Source of the DNA: CAZGOM01 sp964542875
GTDB lineage: Bacteria; Planctomycetota; Phycisphaerae; Phycisphaerales; Phycisphaeraceae
Length of the DNA stretch: 64,000 nt
Assembly: GCA_964542875.1 (NCBI GenBank)
Contig: CAZIWA010000010.1
Coordinates: 1-64,000 of the forward strand
Direction: 5' to 3'
Notes under the pieces: generated by a model
The model's input: only the letters and a program-made list of their open reading frames with translations
What the model was told of the DNA's origin: nothing
Database searches by the model: none
Part shown: positions 37,183-46,040 of the stretch, one piece after another
Layout: the number at the start of each line of letters is the position of its first letter
Numbering within the stretch: position 1 is the stretch's first letter
Translations under genes and position numbers: made by a program

Positions 37183-37395
37183 TTGCATGACGAAAAAACC
37201 ATGCCTGAATCACTCCGATTGAGTGTTGTTATTGACTGCAGCGGTTAGTTTAGACCCCGAAACAAAGTGGAAGTAACCCCTGAAACGGAAGCAGAAACGT
37301 GATACCCACTCGTTATATCTTTGGCGAACGTTCCCGCAGAGGGCAAGGCGCCAGCGCCTGAGCCGGTTTTTGCGCCCCCTGCTACAATCCCGCAC

Positions 37396-38226
37396 ATGAC
37401 CATTCGAATCGTGATGTTCGGCGATATTGTCGGCAAGCCCGGCAGGCAAGCCGTAGCCCAGCTCCTCCCCTCCATCCGTGAGCGTTACAAGCCAGACCTT
37501 GTGCTTGCCAATGCGGAAAACGCAGCATCCGGCTCAGGATTGCTGCCGGAGCATTACCACAAGCTCAAAGCTGCGGGCATCGACGGGATTACCCTCGGTG
37601 ACCATGCGTTCAGGAAGTTTCAGGTGATTGAAGTGCTGGAATCCCAGCCGGACCTGATCCGCCCCGCCAACTTGCCCGTAGGCGCACGCGGCAAAGGATG
37701 GATGCGGCTGGACCTGCCCAAGACTTCCGCAGCCCCGGGCAGACATCTTTATGTGATCACCGTGCTGGGGCGCATCTTCATCAATCTGCCGGCTGATGAC
37801 CCGTTTGCGGCGGTCGATAAGCTGCTGGCGCAGATTCCCGAAAAGCGCCCGATGGTGATTGTCGAGATTCATGCCGAAGCTACCAGCGAAAAAGCCGCGG
37901 TGGCGTGGCAGTTTGATGGACGGGTTTCCGCGGTGCTGGGGACACACACCCACGTAGCGACCGCGGATGCGCGCGTATTGCCTTCGGGCACCGGATTTAT
38001 GACCGATCTTGGCATGTGCGGGCCGTTTGAATCCATCCTGGGACGGGATATCGACCGGGTGCTTACCTTCATGACCACGGCGATGCCGACGACGTTTGAT
38101 GTCGCGGAGAAAGATCCGCGGGTCAACGGGGTGTATCTGGAGATCAACCCTGAGGACGGCAAGTGCAGAAAGATTGAGCGGTTTGAGTTCCTTGCGGACG
38201 ACAGAAAGCCGCCGTTCACTGCGTAA
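37396..38226 (+). CDS. YmdB family metallophosphoesterase
   Basis: The 276-residue protein belongs to the YmdB/TIGR00282 group of binuclear metallophosphoesterases; Bacillus YmdB hydrolyses 2',3'-cyclic nucleotides and affects biofilm decisions. Visible signatures are MFGDIVGKPGR (residues 7-17), NAENAASGSG, EATSEK, and GTHTHVATADARVLPSGTGF with TDLGM. The metal-ligand segment that usually reads GNH is GDH here (Asp69-His70). The ATG at 37396 is chosen because conserved sequence begins directly after it; a longer in-frame start would add an unrelated Pro-rich 25 residues. No Shine-Dalgarno is seen, and a TACAAT lies only 7 bases upstream, so the mRNA may be leaderless. Hsp20 and lon follow. 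Confidence 0.88.
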   Translation: MTIRIVMFGDIVGKPGRQAVAQLLPSIRERYKPDLVLANAENAASGSGLLPEHYHKLKAAGIDGITLGDHAFRKFQVIEVLESQPDLIRPANLPVGARGKGWMRLDLPKTSAAPGRHLYVITVLGRIFINLPADDPFAAVDKLLAQIPEKRPMVIVEIHAEATSEKAAVAWQFDGRVSAVLGTHTHVATADARVLPSGTGFMTDLGMCGPFESILGRDIDRVLTFMTTAMPTTFDVAEKDPRVNGVYLEINPEDGKCRKIERFEFLADDRKPPFTA

Positions 38227-38309
38227 GGGACGGAATTCAGGCGCATCATCCATTCACTTTGCCGGGTTGGCCCGGCTAGAATGAGAATGTAAAAGAAGGA
38301 ACCGTCGCC

Positions 38310-38741
38310 ATGGCCGAACGAGACGATTTTGAACAAGCCGGTCAGCAGATGAGTCAGTTGATCAACAGCCTTTGGCAATGGCATGAGGGGGACTTTTGCC
38401 CCGTTGAAAGCTGGGCGCCGCCGATCAACGTTTATCAGTTGGCAGACTACGTGGAGATGTGTGTTGATCTCTCCGGGGTGGACCCGGCGACGGTGCAGAT
38501 CAGCGTGGAATCCTTCCGGGTGATGATCCGAGGCGTGCGGCTGGCACCGGAACCCAAGCTGACGGGTGTGCAGGCCCAGGTGCGCATCCTGGCCATGGAG
38601 ATCGACCATGGCCCGTTTTGCCGGCTGGTGGACCTCCCTTTCGCCGTCAGCAACCGGCGAATGACATGGGACTATGAAGACGGCATCCTCAGGCTGAAAG
38701 TCCCCATCGCCAGACCCGGGCCAAAATCCATCCGAGGATAA
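38310..38741 (+). CDS. Hsp20/alpha-crystallin family small heat shock protein
   Basis: The 143-residue protein has one alpha-crystallin domain (about residues 42-138). ADYVEMCVDLSGVDPATVQI and the later VSNRRMTWDYEDGILRLKVP give the usual beta-sandwich with the A-x-L-type end replaced by GILRLKVP. Such proteins hold unfolding proteins in soluble form without ATP. GAAGGA precedes the ATG by 9 bases. A small hairpin GCCGGG/CCCGGC (38261-38276) lies upstream, but no CIRCE-type operator is present. The gene stands between the YmdB-type gene and lon, which fits a protein quality-control role. Confidence 0.85.
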   Translation: MAERDDFEQAGQQMSQLINSLWQWHEGDFCPVESWAPPINVYQLADYVEMCVDLSGVDPATVQISVESFRVMIRGVRLAPEPKLTGVQAQVRILAMEIDHGPFCRLVDLPFAVSNRRMTWDYEDGILRLKVPIARPGPKSIRG

Positions 38742-38877
38742 ATCCTCAGAATCATTCTTCAGGCCCGGTGGCAATTTCCCTCCCACGTGCATTGAATGAA
38801 GCAGTCGCAGCGACTCACAGCAATGCTTCCCTAAAAGCGACTCAAAATAGATTGCAAGATCAGAAAAGGAGCCGGTT

Positions 38878-41547
38878 TTGGCAAGCCGGAAGAACAATAA
38901 ATCAGGCGGTTTTGAGGAGCTTATCCTCCCCGCGGAAATGACTTCACTGGATAAACCCCCGGAAGGCAACCCCATGCCCTCAGGCATCATCCCGGGCCAG
39001 CCGGGAGTGACTGCACCCAGCATTCCCGATGTGCTGCCTATTTTGCCCATCCGTGGCCAGGTGATTTTCCCCGGCACCGTGATGCCGCTGACCATTGGCC
39101 GAAACGCCAGCCGCCAGCTTCTGGATGAAAACCTTCCCAAGTCCAAGATCATCGGCGTTCTGACGCAAAAAGAAGAAAAAGACGAAGACCCCGAGCCCGA
39201 CCAGCTCTACAAAGTCGGCACGGCGGTGATGGTGCTGAAGCTCATCCGGCAGCCGGATGACACCGTTTCGCTGATCATCCACGGGCTGCGCCGGATCGAG
39301 GTGAAGGAATACACGCAGACCAAGCCGTACCTGCGCGCCCGGGTGCAGACGCTGGCCGACACCGCCGCGACGGGGAAGAACTTCCAGGCCGCGGTGAACC
39401 AGTTGCGGGAATCTGCACGGCAGCTCATTGAAATGGCCCCTAACGCGCCGGAACAAGCCCAGACCGTGCTGATGAACATCGACGAGCCGGGCAACCTGGC
39501 CGACTTCCTGGCGGCGAACCTCAACCTGGACATTCAAGCCAAGCAGGACCTGCTGGAAGAAACCGACATCGCCAAGCGCCTGCGCCTGGTGCATCATCAT
39601 GTGTCCACGCAGCTTGAGATCGTGAAGCTGCAGCAAAAGATCCAGCAGGACGTGCAGTCTTCCATTGGCGACACGCAGCGACAGTATTACCTGCGCGAAC
39701 AACTCAAAGCCATTCAAAAAGAATTGGGCGAAGACACCGAGCAAGGTGGAAATTCGCAAGTTCAGCAACTGCGTGAAAAGCTTCAAAAGGCCAGCCCGCC
39801 TCAGAAGGTGATGGATGAAGCCGAGCGTGAACTGGGCCGGCTGGCGAACATCCCCGCGGCCAGCCCGGAGCACTCGCTGATCGTCACTTATCTGGAGCTC
39901 ATCGCCGGTCTGCCGTGGTCCAACAAGAGCCAGGATAATCTGGACCTTGAGCGCGCCCGGAGAATCCTTGACCGGGATCATTTTGATCTGGATAAGGTCA
40001 AGCGCAGGCTGATTGAATATCTCGCCGTGCGTAAGCTCAACCCTGAAGGCCGGGGCCCGATCCTCTGCCTGGTGGGGCCGCCTGGCGTGGGCAAAACGAG
40101 CCTTGGCCAGTCGATTGCCGATGCCTTGGGCCGGCAGTTCGCACGGCTCTCCTTTGGCGGCATCCGCGATGAAGCGGAAATCCGCGGGCACCGGCGCACG
40201 TACATCGGAGCCATGCCCGGACGCATCATTCAGGAACTGCGTCGGGCCGGCACGGCCAACCCGATCATGATGCTCGACGAAATCGACAAGCTCGGCAGCG
40301 ACTTCCGGGGCGACCCGGCCAGCGCCCTGCTGGAAGTGCTTGACCCCCGGCAGAACCACGCGTTTGTCGACCGTTACCTGGACCTGCCCTACGACTTGTC
40401 GCAGGTGATCTTCATCGCCACGGCAAACTACGTGGGCAACATCCCCCCTGCTTTGCTGGACCGGATGGAGCTTATCGATATCCCCGGCTACACCGACGAA
40501 GACAAGCTGCAGATCGCCCAGCGGTACCTGGTGCCCCGGCAGCTTAAGGAAAACGGGCTCTCACGCAGCCACTGCCTGTGGACGCCGTCGGGCATCCGAA
40601 AGGTCATTGCTGACTACACACGCGAGGCCGGCGTACGTGAACTTGAGCGTCAAATCGGCTCGGTCTGTCGTTCAGTGGCTTCGCAAATCGCCCATGTGGC
40701 CAAACCCATTCCCGTGACAAAACAGGAAACCCAGGAAACGCCCGTCAGCGATACCCCGGGCCCTGATCGGCCTGAAAACAAGAAGAAAAAGCCTAAGGGC
40801 AATGGATTAATCATTCCCGCGGGCACGCACTACACCATCGACGCCAAGCACGTGCGCAAAACGCTGGGTTCGGAAAAGTTTTTCCGTGAAAGCGACGAGA
40901 AGATCACCACCCCCGGATTGGTGATCGGACTGGCCTACACGCCCGTGGGCGGCGAGATTCTTTTCATCGAGGCTGCGCTCTACCCCGGCAAGGGTGGCGT
41001 GATTCTCACGGGCCAAATCGGCGATGTGATGAAGGAATCCGCCACGGCGGCGCTGAGCCTGTTTAAGTCGCGTGCGCAGGACTACGGCTTTGATTCACGC
41101 CAATTGGCCGACAAGGACCTGCACATCCATGTGCCTGCGGGCGCGGTGCCCAAAGACGGCCCCAGCGCCGGCATCGCAATGTACACCGCGATCGCGTCGC
41201 TGCTGCTGAACAAACCCGTGAAGCAGCACCTGGCGATGACGGGTGAAATCACCCTTCGCGGGCGCGTGATGCCCATCGGCGGCGTGAAGGAGAAAACCCT
41301 CGCTGCGATGCGCGCCGGCGTACGCACCATTTTGCTGCCGGAAGAAAACCGGCGGGACATGGAAGACGTCCACCCGACCGTGAAGAAAAAGTGCGAGTTC
41401 AAGTTCGTCTCCCAGGCCGAGCAGGTGCTGCATGAGGCGCTGGGGGTTGAGCCGCCCGTGAAAAAGCCGGTGAAGAAGTCGCCCGTGAAAAACAAGCCGG
41501 ACCTCACCGGACACGGGCATGACGGCCGGCAAAATGCACGGATGTAA
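38878..41547 (+). CDS. lon: ATP-dependent protease Lon
   Basis: Lon is a cytosolic AAA+ protease that unfolds and degrades damaged and regulatory proteins. The N-terminal LON domain starts near residue 57 (LPILPIRGQVIFPGTVMPL). Walker A reads GPPGVGKTS (about 400), Walker B MMLDEIDKLG (about 463), and the proteolytic domain has PKDGPSAG with the catalytic Ser near 763 and GGVKEK with the catalytic Lys near 804. The start is a TTG with AAGGAG 6 bases upstream. The 889 residues exceed the 784 of E. coli Lon through an N-terminal extension, a charged Lys/Pro insert near 620-645 (RPENKKKKPKG) between AAA+ and protease parts, and a Lys-rich tail. Confidence 0.96.
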   Translation: MASRKNNKSGGFEELILPAEMTSLDKPPEGNPMPSGIIPGQPGVTAPSIPDVLPILPIRGQVIFPGTVMPLTIGRNASRQLLDENLPKSKIIGVLTQKEEKDEDPEPDQLYKVGTAVMVLKLIRQPDDTVSLIIHGLRRIEVKEYTQTKPYLRARVQTLADTAATGKNFQAAVNQLRESARQLIEMAPNAPEQAQTVLMNIDEPGNLADFLAANLNLDIQAKQDLLEETDIAKRLRLVHHHVSTQLEIVKLQQKIQQDVQSSIGDTQRQYYLREQLKAIQKELGEDTEQGGNSQVQQLREKLQKASPPQKVMDEAERELGRLANIPAASPEHSLIVTYLELIAGLPWSNKSQDNLDLERARRILDRDHFDLDKVKRRLIEYLAVRKLNPEGRGPILCLVGPPGVGKTSLGQSIADALGRQFARLSFGGIRDEAEIRGHRRTYIGAMPGRIIQELRRAGTANPIMMLDEIDKLGSDFRGDPASALLEVLDPRQNHAFVDRYLDLPYDLSQVIFIATANYVGNIPPALLDRMELIDIPGYTDEDKLQIAQRYLVPRQLKENGLSRSHCLWTPSGIRKVIADYTREAGVRELERQIGSVCRSVASQIAHVAKPIPVTKQETQETPVSDTPGPDRPENKKKKPKGNGLIIPAGTHYTIDAKHVRKTLGSEKFFRESDEKITTPGLVIGLAYTPVGGEILFIEAALYPGKGGVILTGQIGDVMKESATAALSLFKSRAQDYGFDSRQLADKDLHIHVPAGAVPKDGPSAGIAMYTAIASLLLNKPVKQHLAMTGEITLRGRVMPIGGVKEKTLAAMRAGVRTILLPEENRRDMEDVHPTVKKKCEFKFVSQAEQVLHEALGVEPPVKKPVKKSPVKNKPDLTGHGHDGRQNARM

Positions 41548-41575
41548 GCAGGATCGTCGAATGATGCGATAAAAG

Positions 41576-41606
41576 CAGGAGGCCCGCGGATTCCGCGGGC
41601 CTCCTG
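41576..41606. terminator. Bidirectional terminator between lon and an AraC-type gene
   Basis: A perfect 14-bp GC-rich stem (41576-41589 with 41593-41606, 3-base loop) lies between the converging stops of lon and the regulator. AAAA on the left (TTTT on the minus strand) and ATGTTTCT on the right serve as modest T tracts. Confidence 0.8.
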
Positions 41607-41636
41607 ATGTTTCTGGATTATGTGTTGCCTCAAAGC

Positions 41637-42434
41637 TCACCCGCGCAAGCCATGCAAACGCATCTGGCTGGGTGAAACGCCAAATTCGCGCCGGATGGTT
41701 TTATTGAAATGGTGCGGGTCCGGCAGGCCCACCTGCGTAGCGATTGCCTTCAGCGGCAATGACGAATGTGTGAGCAGATAACGCGCGCGTGCGGCACGGC
41801 GCTGACGGACATACCCCAGCACGGTGGTGCCAAGGTGCAGACGAAACAGCCGGGTGAGGTAACTCGGGGTGACGTCCACCTTGCGACCGATTTCTGCGAC
41901 TGTGATCCGGTCTTCGAGCCACTGTTCAATGTGCTGACATGCGGCCCTGATGATGGGATTGGGCGCACTTTCCCAGGCGACTGCGGGCCCCTGCTCAGGC
42001 AAAGCGATGTCCCACAGGATGTCGCACACGCGTGTTGCGGCGCGCCCGGGTTGCGAAGGGAAACACCGGATCGCCACATCCAGGCGACGCGCAATCTCAT
42101 CAAAACGATCTCCAAGATCCTGCATCGCGGGAATGGCGACGGACTGGGAATTGGGATCAATGGGCTCAAAGTGCGCAAACAGGTGCGTCGAAAGGGCGAA
42201 CCAGCGGTAGTGAACCTTGTCGCCGGGGCGGATGATGCCCGAATAACCCGGGCGAATGGGAATGCGTGCGCCGTTTACGGTCAGGTCAGCGCGATAGCTG
42301 TAAAGGTGAAAGTACCAATGGTTGGGCAATGAAATGTGCGCCATGGGCCGCTGGTCGTGCCGCCCCTCCTGCACGCGGGTGAGTCGAATACCTGCGCCTA
42401 AGGGCAGTCGATATCGGATGTCTTGCCATTTCAT
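41637..42434 (-). CDS. AraC family transcriptional regulator
   Basis: The 265-residue protein has an N-terminal cupin-like ligand domain and a C-terminal double helix-turn-helix (about 165-262): ITVAEIGRKVDVTPSYLTRL and LPLKAIATQVGLPDPHHFNK, ending FGVSPSQMR. It should sense a small molecule, often a sugar, and control genes nearby. The ATG at 42434 (MKWQDIRYRL) is preferred over a start 34 codons upstream, which lacks family similarity. It is divergent from the prepilin-type gene at 42588 across a 153-base gap, a natural target. Such regulator/prepilin pairs are common in this phylum. The ligand is unknown. Confidence 0.85.
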   Translation of the reverse strand: MKWQDIRYRLPLGAGIRLTRVQEGRHDQRPMAHISLPNHWYFHLYSYRADLTVNGARIPIRPGYSGIIRPGDKVHYRWFALSTHLFAHFEPIDPNSQSVAIPAMQDLGDRFDEIARRLDVAIRCFPSQPGRAATRVCDILWDIALPEQGPAVAWESAPNPIIRAACQHIEQWLEDRITVAEIGRKVDVTPSYLTRLFRLHLGTTVLGYVRQRRAARARYLLTHSSLPLKAIATQVGLPDPHHFNKTIRREFGVSPSQMRLHGLRG

Positions 42435-42587
42435 GTCAGATTTATACCAAGGAAGTGATGCCGCGTACCAACACCGGCGATGGCTGTTGCGAGGATTTAG
42501 CCCTAACTTGGAGACACTGGCTTTTAACTGACGCACGCGGACTTGGCCGCGAGTTGGTTCCTATCTGATCTGTCCAACGAGGGTTGC

Positions 42588-43397
42588 ATGGCAAATTCCA
42601 AACATGGGTTCACGTTGATCGAGTTGCTGGTGGTGATCGCCATAACCGCGGGGCTGATTTCCATTTTGCTTCCCTCGCTTAAAGGTGCTCGCGAAACAGC
42701 TAACCGCCTGAAATGCCTTTCCGGGGCACGTCAGGCCAGCATCTGCGTGGATGCCTACACCATGGACTGGCGCCAGTTCTACCCTGGCAGCACCGGCGGC
42801 CTCCCCTACCACGCCGTCCTGGTGAAAAGCGGTTACGAAGCGGGACACCAGGTCAACGCGGCGGGTGCATACTCCGGGAAAGGCGTCTTCACCAACAAAG
42901 GCGGCTGTCCGCATGGACCTGCCAACTTCAACGCAACAGGATCGACCGATGCGTATCAAAACCCTGGTGCTCCCTATGTAACCTACGGGCTCAACCCGAC
43001 CCTTCAAACCGGCTACGGTTACGCCAATCCCGCGCCGTTTGTAAGCCCCAACAATCCCGGACACTGGGGCCGGTACCGGCGGACGGACTTTCGGATCGTG
43101 CGCAATGCGACGGTCACGCCGATCCTCATGTGCGTGCTTACGCCGTATCGCCCAAGCGATGTGGGCGTGGAAGCCTACGAGGCCATCCGATCGACGCTGG
43201 CCAAGAACTGGATGAATGTGGCGTATGAAAACTACGCCCGGCACTCAGGCCAGGGTGTCAACGTCGTGCAGGCGGATGGATCAGGGCATTGGATCGACTA
43301 CGACCGGGACATCGCGCCGTTTGGGATTAATTATTCTGTCACCGGCAAGCTTTTTGGCTGGCGTTATAAGCACAGCATCGCCGGTCTGGATAATTGA
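42588..43397 (+). CDS. Prepilin-type protein with type IV pilin-like N-terminus
   Basis: The 269-residue product begins MANSKHGFTLIELLVVIAIT. Gly/Phe at the cleavage point followed by Glu at +5 is the prepilin peptidase site, and the hydrophobic helix follows. The body has the look of the planctomycete DUF1559-type family, with a variant H-X-DG motif (HSGQGVNVVQADG, ten residues between His and Asp rather than nine). GAGGG precedes the ATG by 5 bases. It should be exported as a type II secretion or pilus-like pseudopilin. The protein is one of three such genes in this 8-kb stretch, each next to an AraC-type regulator or a PhyH gene. Confidence 0.85.
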   Translation: MANSKHGFTLIELLVVIAITAGLISILLPSLKGARETANRLKCLSGARQASICVDAYTMDWRQFYPGSTGGLPYHAVLVKSGYEAGHQVNAAGAYSGKGVFTNKGGCPHGPANFNATGSTDAYQNPGAPYVTYGLNPTLQTGYGYANPAPFVSPNNPGHWGRYRRTDFRIVRNATVTPILMCVLTPYRPSDVGVEAYEAIRSTLAKNWMNVAYENYARHSGQGVNVVQADGSGHWIDYDRDIAPFGINYSVTGKLFGWRYKHSIAGLDN

Positions 43398-43404
43398 TGA
43401 GAGA

Positions 43405-43992
43405 TCAATTGGGCATCGCCAGATTCGCCATCGGCACGCGGCGATAGCGCTCCATGAGGATGTCATCGACATAGCGGCCGTCGGGCTGGCGAAAGTGCTG
43501 GGACAAGCGCCCCACCTGCACGAAGTGGAAGCGTTTGTAGAGGCCGATGGCGACGGGGTTGTCGGCCATCACGCCCAAGGTGAGCTTTTCGATGAAGGGG
43601 TGGTTGTCGGCCCAGTCGCACAAGGTGCGCATGATGCGAGCGCCCAGGCCGGCGCCGCGGTAATCGGCGAGAATGGAGATACCAAAGGTGGCGTGGTGCC
43701 GCATCTTGGCTTTGCCCAATATGGGGTGGGCGTTGCAGACGGCGATGCAGCGGCCCTGGTCAAAGACGCCGATCATGACCGAGGCGGAGTCTTGGGTGAG
43801 CCGCTGGATGAAGGCGACTTCCTCCTGCGCAGTCAGGTTGAACTCGCCGGGCAGATTGATGAGGCTGTCGGATTCGCGAAAGACCTGGGCCAGGAAATCC
43901 AGCACATTTTGCGCATCGTCGGGGGTGATGCTGCGGATGAAGACATTGCGGTCGTCACGCATGGTAAACATGAAAGGCTTGATGACGGACAT
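43405..43992 (-). CDS. GNAT family N-acetyltransferase
   Basis: The 195-residue protein carries the GNAT acetyl-CoA site (RGAGLGARIMRTLC) preceded by the typical beta strand (ATFGISILADY), and a C-terminal NPVAIGLYKRFHFVQVG. The acceptor is not predictable; ribosomal protein or small amine acetylation is common in the family. GGAG lies 6 bases upstream of the ATG at 43992. It converges on the prepilin-type gene with an 8-base gap. Upstream (43993-44213) there is no gene but a REP-like hairpin. Confidence 0.88.
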   Translation of the reverse strand: MSVIKPFMFTMRDDRNVFIRSITPDDAQNVLDFLAQVFRESDSLINLPGEFNLTAQEEVAFIQRLTQDSASVMIGVFDQGRCIAVCNAHPILGKAKMRHHATFGISILADYRGAGLGARIMRTLCDWADNHPFIEKLTLGVMADNPVAIGLYKRFHFVQVGRLSQHFRQPDGRYVDDILMERYRRVPMANLAMPN

Positions 43993-44136
43993 GGTTTGCT
44001 CCAAATAAACCGCCTGCCCGTTTTTTGCGGGTGCAGACGGGGTTGGTATTGATGAAATTCGAACTTCTTTTGTAAGTCGGCTTCGACGTCTTGGTCGTAA
44101 TCCGACATTTTGTTGCGTACAGGAATATCCAACGGC

Positions 44137-44171
44137 AGGTCGGATTACGCGGCGGACCGCTAATCCGACCT
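44137..44171. repeat. REP-like palindrome
   Basis: AGGTCGGATTA-c-GCGG and CCGC-TAATCCGACCT form a 15-bp stem with one bulge and a 4-base loop between the acetyltransferase gene and leuA. A half copy (GTCGTAATCCGAC) lies about 40 bases upstream at 44094-44106. Very similar GTAGGTCGGATTAGC-type palindromes are scattered in many bacterial genomes, as I recall, so it is probably a mobile extragenic repeat. Confidence 0.55.
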
Positions 44172-44213
44172 ACCTGTCAGAGCATCCCGGGAAACCCAAG
44201 ACTTTTCTTTAGA

Positions 44214-45779
44214 TCAAGGGTTGGTCGCGCTGGTGGCGGGCACACTCTTGGCGTCGGTGGTTTTGATCCGGTTGATCGCCGAGAGGTACGCGCGGATGGC
44301 CGCTTCGATGACGTCGGTGGAGAGCCCGCGGCCGCGCACCGTCCGGGTGTTATGCCGGATCTGTACGGTGGATTCGCCCTGTGCTTCCTTACCTTCGGTC
44401 ACGGCGCGGGTTTCGAAGTCAAGAAGATCGGTCGAAATGCGTGTGATGCGCTGAATGGCGGAATAAACCGCGTCGATGGGACCATCGCCGACGGCCGCTT
44501 CGCGCTGCTCGACGCCTGCCGAGTCACGCAGGGTGACCATCGCGACGGCTTCCACTTCCGACCCGGAGGTGACGTGGAACTTCACCAGTTCCCACAACTG
44601 CCGCTCGTTCTTGGTGCTCTGGTTGACCAGCGCTTCGATGTCCTCGTCGTAGATGCTCTTTTTCTTGTCGGCCAGGTGTTTGAAGGCTTCAAACGCGGCA
44701 TCCAGCGACTTGTCGTCGATCGCGAAGCCCAGGAAATGGACGCGGTCCTTGAACGCATGGCGGCCCGAGTGTTTGCCCAGCACCAGCTTATTTTCCGGCA
44801 GGCCGATGTCCAGCGGGTCCATGATTTCGTACGTGGAGCGCTCCTTGAGGATGCCGTCCTGATGGATGCCCGATTCGTGGGCGAAGGCGTTCTCGCCGAC
44901 GATGGCCTTGTTGCGCTGCACGTGCAGGCCGGTGAAGGTGGAGACCATCTTGGAGGTGGGGAAGAGTTTCTTGGTGACGATGTTGTTGTTGAAACCCTTG
45001 TAGTAGTCGGCGCGGGTCTTCATCGCCATGACGATTTCTTCCAGCGAACAGTTGCCGGCGCGTTCGCCGATGCCATTGATGGTGCACTCGATCTGACGCG
45101 CACCGTTGACCACCGCGGCCAGGGAGTTGGCGACGGCCAGGCCCAGGTCGTTATGGCAATGCGCAGACAGGATGATGCCCTTCTGGTCGATGACGGGCAG
45201 CTTCTCGCGCAGGTGCTTGAAGATGTAGCCGTATTCTTCCGGCACGGCGTAGCCGACGGTGTCCGGCAGGTTGATGGTGGTGGCGCCGGCTTCGATGACC
45301 GCCGCGGTGACGTCCACCAGCACGTTGAGCTCCGTACGCGATGCGTCTTCGGGGCTGAATTCGATGTCGGTCACGTAGTCCTTGGCCAGCTTCACAGAGT
45401 CCACACTGATCTTGATGATTTCTTCGATGGCCTTGCGCAGCTTGTGCTCACGGTGGATCTTGCTGGTGGCGCAGAAGATGTGGATCCGTTTTTTCCTGGC
45501 GTTCTTCAAGGCTTCGCCGGCCCGGATGATATCCTTGGGCACGCTGCGGGCCAGGCCGCAGACAACGGAGTTGGACAGGATATCGCTGATGGCCTGAACG
45601 GATTCAAAGTCACCTTGGCTGGTGATAGGGAAGCCGGCCTCGATGATGTCCACACCGAGCAACTCAAGCTGCCGTGCGATCTCGACTTTTTCATTGCGGT
45701 TGAGGCTGGCGCCGGGCGATTGTTCGCCGTCGCGCAGGGTGGTGTCGAAGATCCGGACATTTTGAGTCGCGTCGGTCAT
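44214..45779 (-). CDS. leuA: 2-Isopropylmalate synthase
   Basis: LeuA condenses 2-oxoisovalerate with acetyl-CoA to open the leucine branch. The 521-residue protein has the DRE-TIM barrel start FDTTLRDGEQSPGASLNR, the metal-binding HCHNDLGLAVANS, and GIGERAGNCSLEE. The C-terminal LeuA allosteric domain (about 390-510) binds leucine for feedback. The ATG at 45779 (MTDATQ) has AGGAG 10 bases upstream; a TTG three codons earlier would leave almost no spacing. Its 255-base leader contains a promoter, a leucine-rich leader peptide and a terminator, so transcription is probably attenuated by leucyl-tRNA supply. No other leucine genes are adjacent. Confidence 0.96.
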   Translation of the reverse strand: MTDATQNVRIFDTTLRDGEQSPGASLNRNEKVEIARQLELLGVDIIEAGFPITSQGDFESVQAISDILSNSVVCGLARSVPKDIIRAGEALKNARKKRIHIFCATSKIHREHKLRKAIEEIIKISVDSVKLAKDYVTDIEFSPEDASRTELNVLVDVTAAVIEAGATTINLPDTVGYAVPEEYGYIFKHLREKLPVIDQKGIILSAHCHNDLGLAVANSLAAVVNGARQIECTINGIGERAGNCSLEEIVMAMKTRADYYKGFNNNIVTKKLFPTSKMVSTFTGLHVQRNKAIVGENAFAHESGIHQDGILKERSTYEIMDPLDIGLPENKLVLGKHSGRHAFKDRVHFLGFAIDDKSLDAAFEAFKHLADKKKSIYDEDIEALVNQSTKNERQLWELVKFHVTSGSEVEAVAMVTLRDSAGVEQREAAVGDGPIDAVYSAIQRITRISTDLLDFETRAVTEGKEAQGESTVQIRHNTRTVRGRGLSTDVIEAAIRAYLSAINRIKTTDAKSVPATSATNP

Positions 45780-45888
45780 GGTGGCCAAACTCCTGAAGGC
45801 TGACTGGGGAGACTGACTCCCCTACTCCATTGTGTCCCGGGCAACACTGCCCGGGCTCTGATGCGCAAACCGTCCTACATACCCATAC

Positions 45889-45922
45889 AAAAAAACCGCC
45901 CTGTCTTTGTTGGACAGGGCGG
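45889..45922 (-). terminator. leuA: Attenuator terminator in the leuA leader
   Basis: On the minus strand a perfect 10-bp stem (45896-45905 with 45913-45922, 7-base loop) is followed by seven T. It ends 110 bases before the leuA start, and no gene other than the leader peptide lies between it and the promoter at 46041. An alternative pairing of CCTGTCCAACA in its first arm and loop (45908-45918) with TGTTGGATAGG at the leader stop codon (45965-45975) would prevent its formation. Confidence 0.85.
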
Positions 45923-45965
45923 CCATTTTAGATCGGTTGTGACTTTAAGTCTCGCCGAGGCGCAC

Positions 45966-46034
45966 CTATCCAACATTCGAGCTAAGAAGCTCGGTGTGGG
46001 TAAGAAGGCCAAGAAGGAGCGAGGACTGTTGCAT
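45966..46034 (-). CDS. leuL: Leucine-rich leader peptide of leuA
   Basis: The 22-residue frame reads MQQSSLLLGLLTHTELLSSN and VG, then TAG. Seven of its 22 residues are Leu, at codons 6-8, 10-11 and 16-17, and six of the seven codons are CTT. No ribosome-binding site precedes the ATG. The promoter placement puts the A of ATG at or within a base of the +1, so translation would be leaderless. Stalling at Leu codons would leave the stop-codon region free to pair downstream. Not found by gene callers because of its size, but the codon content, promoter and terminator together are hard to explain otherwise. Confidence 0.8.
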   Translation of the reverse strand: MQQSSLLLGLLTHTELLSSNVG

Positions 46035-46040
46035 GGCCAG

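Noticed and set aside
38227..38877. Search for a CIRCE heat-shock operator before hsp20 and lon
   Set aside because: No TTAGCACTC-N9-GAGTGCTAA-like repeat occurs; only a short GC hairpin at 38261-38276.
44091..45803. Plus-strand open frame of about 570 codons
   Set aside because: It is antisense to leuA, which has complete catalytic motifs.
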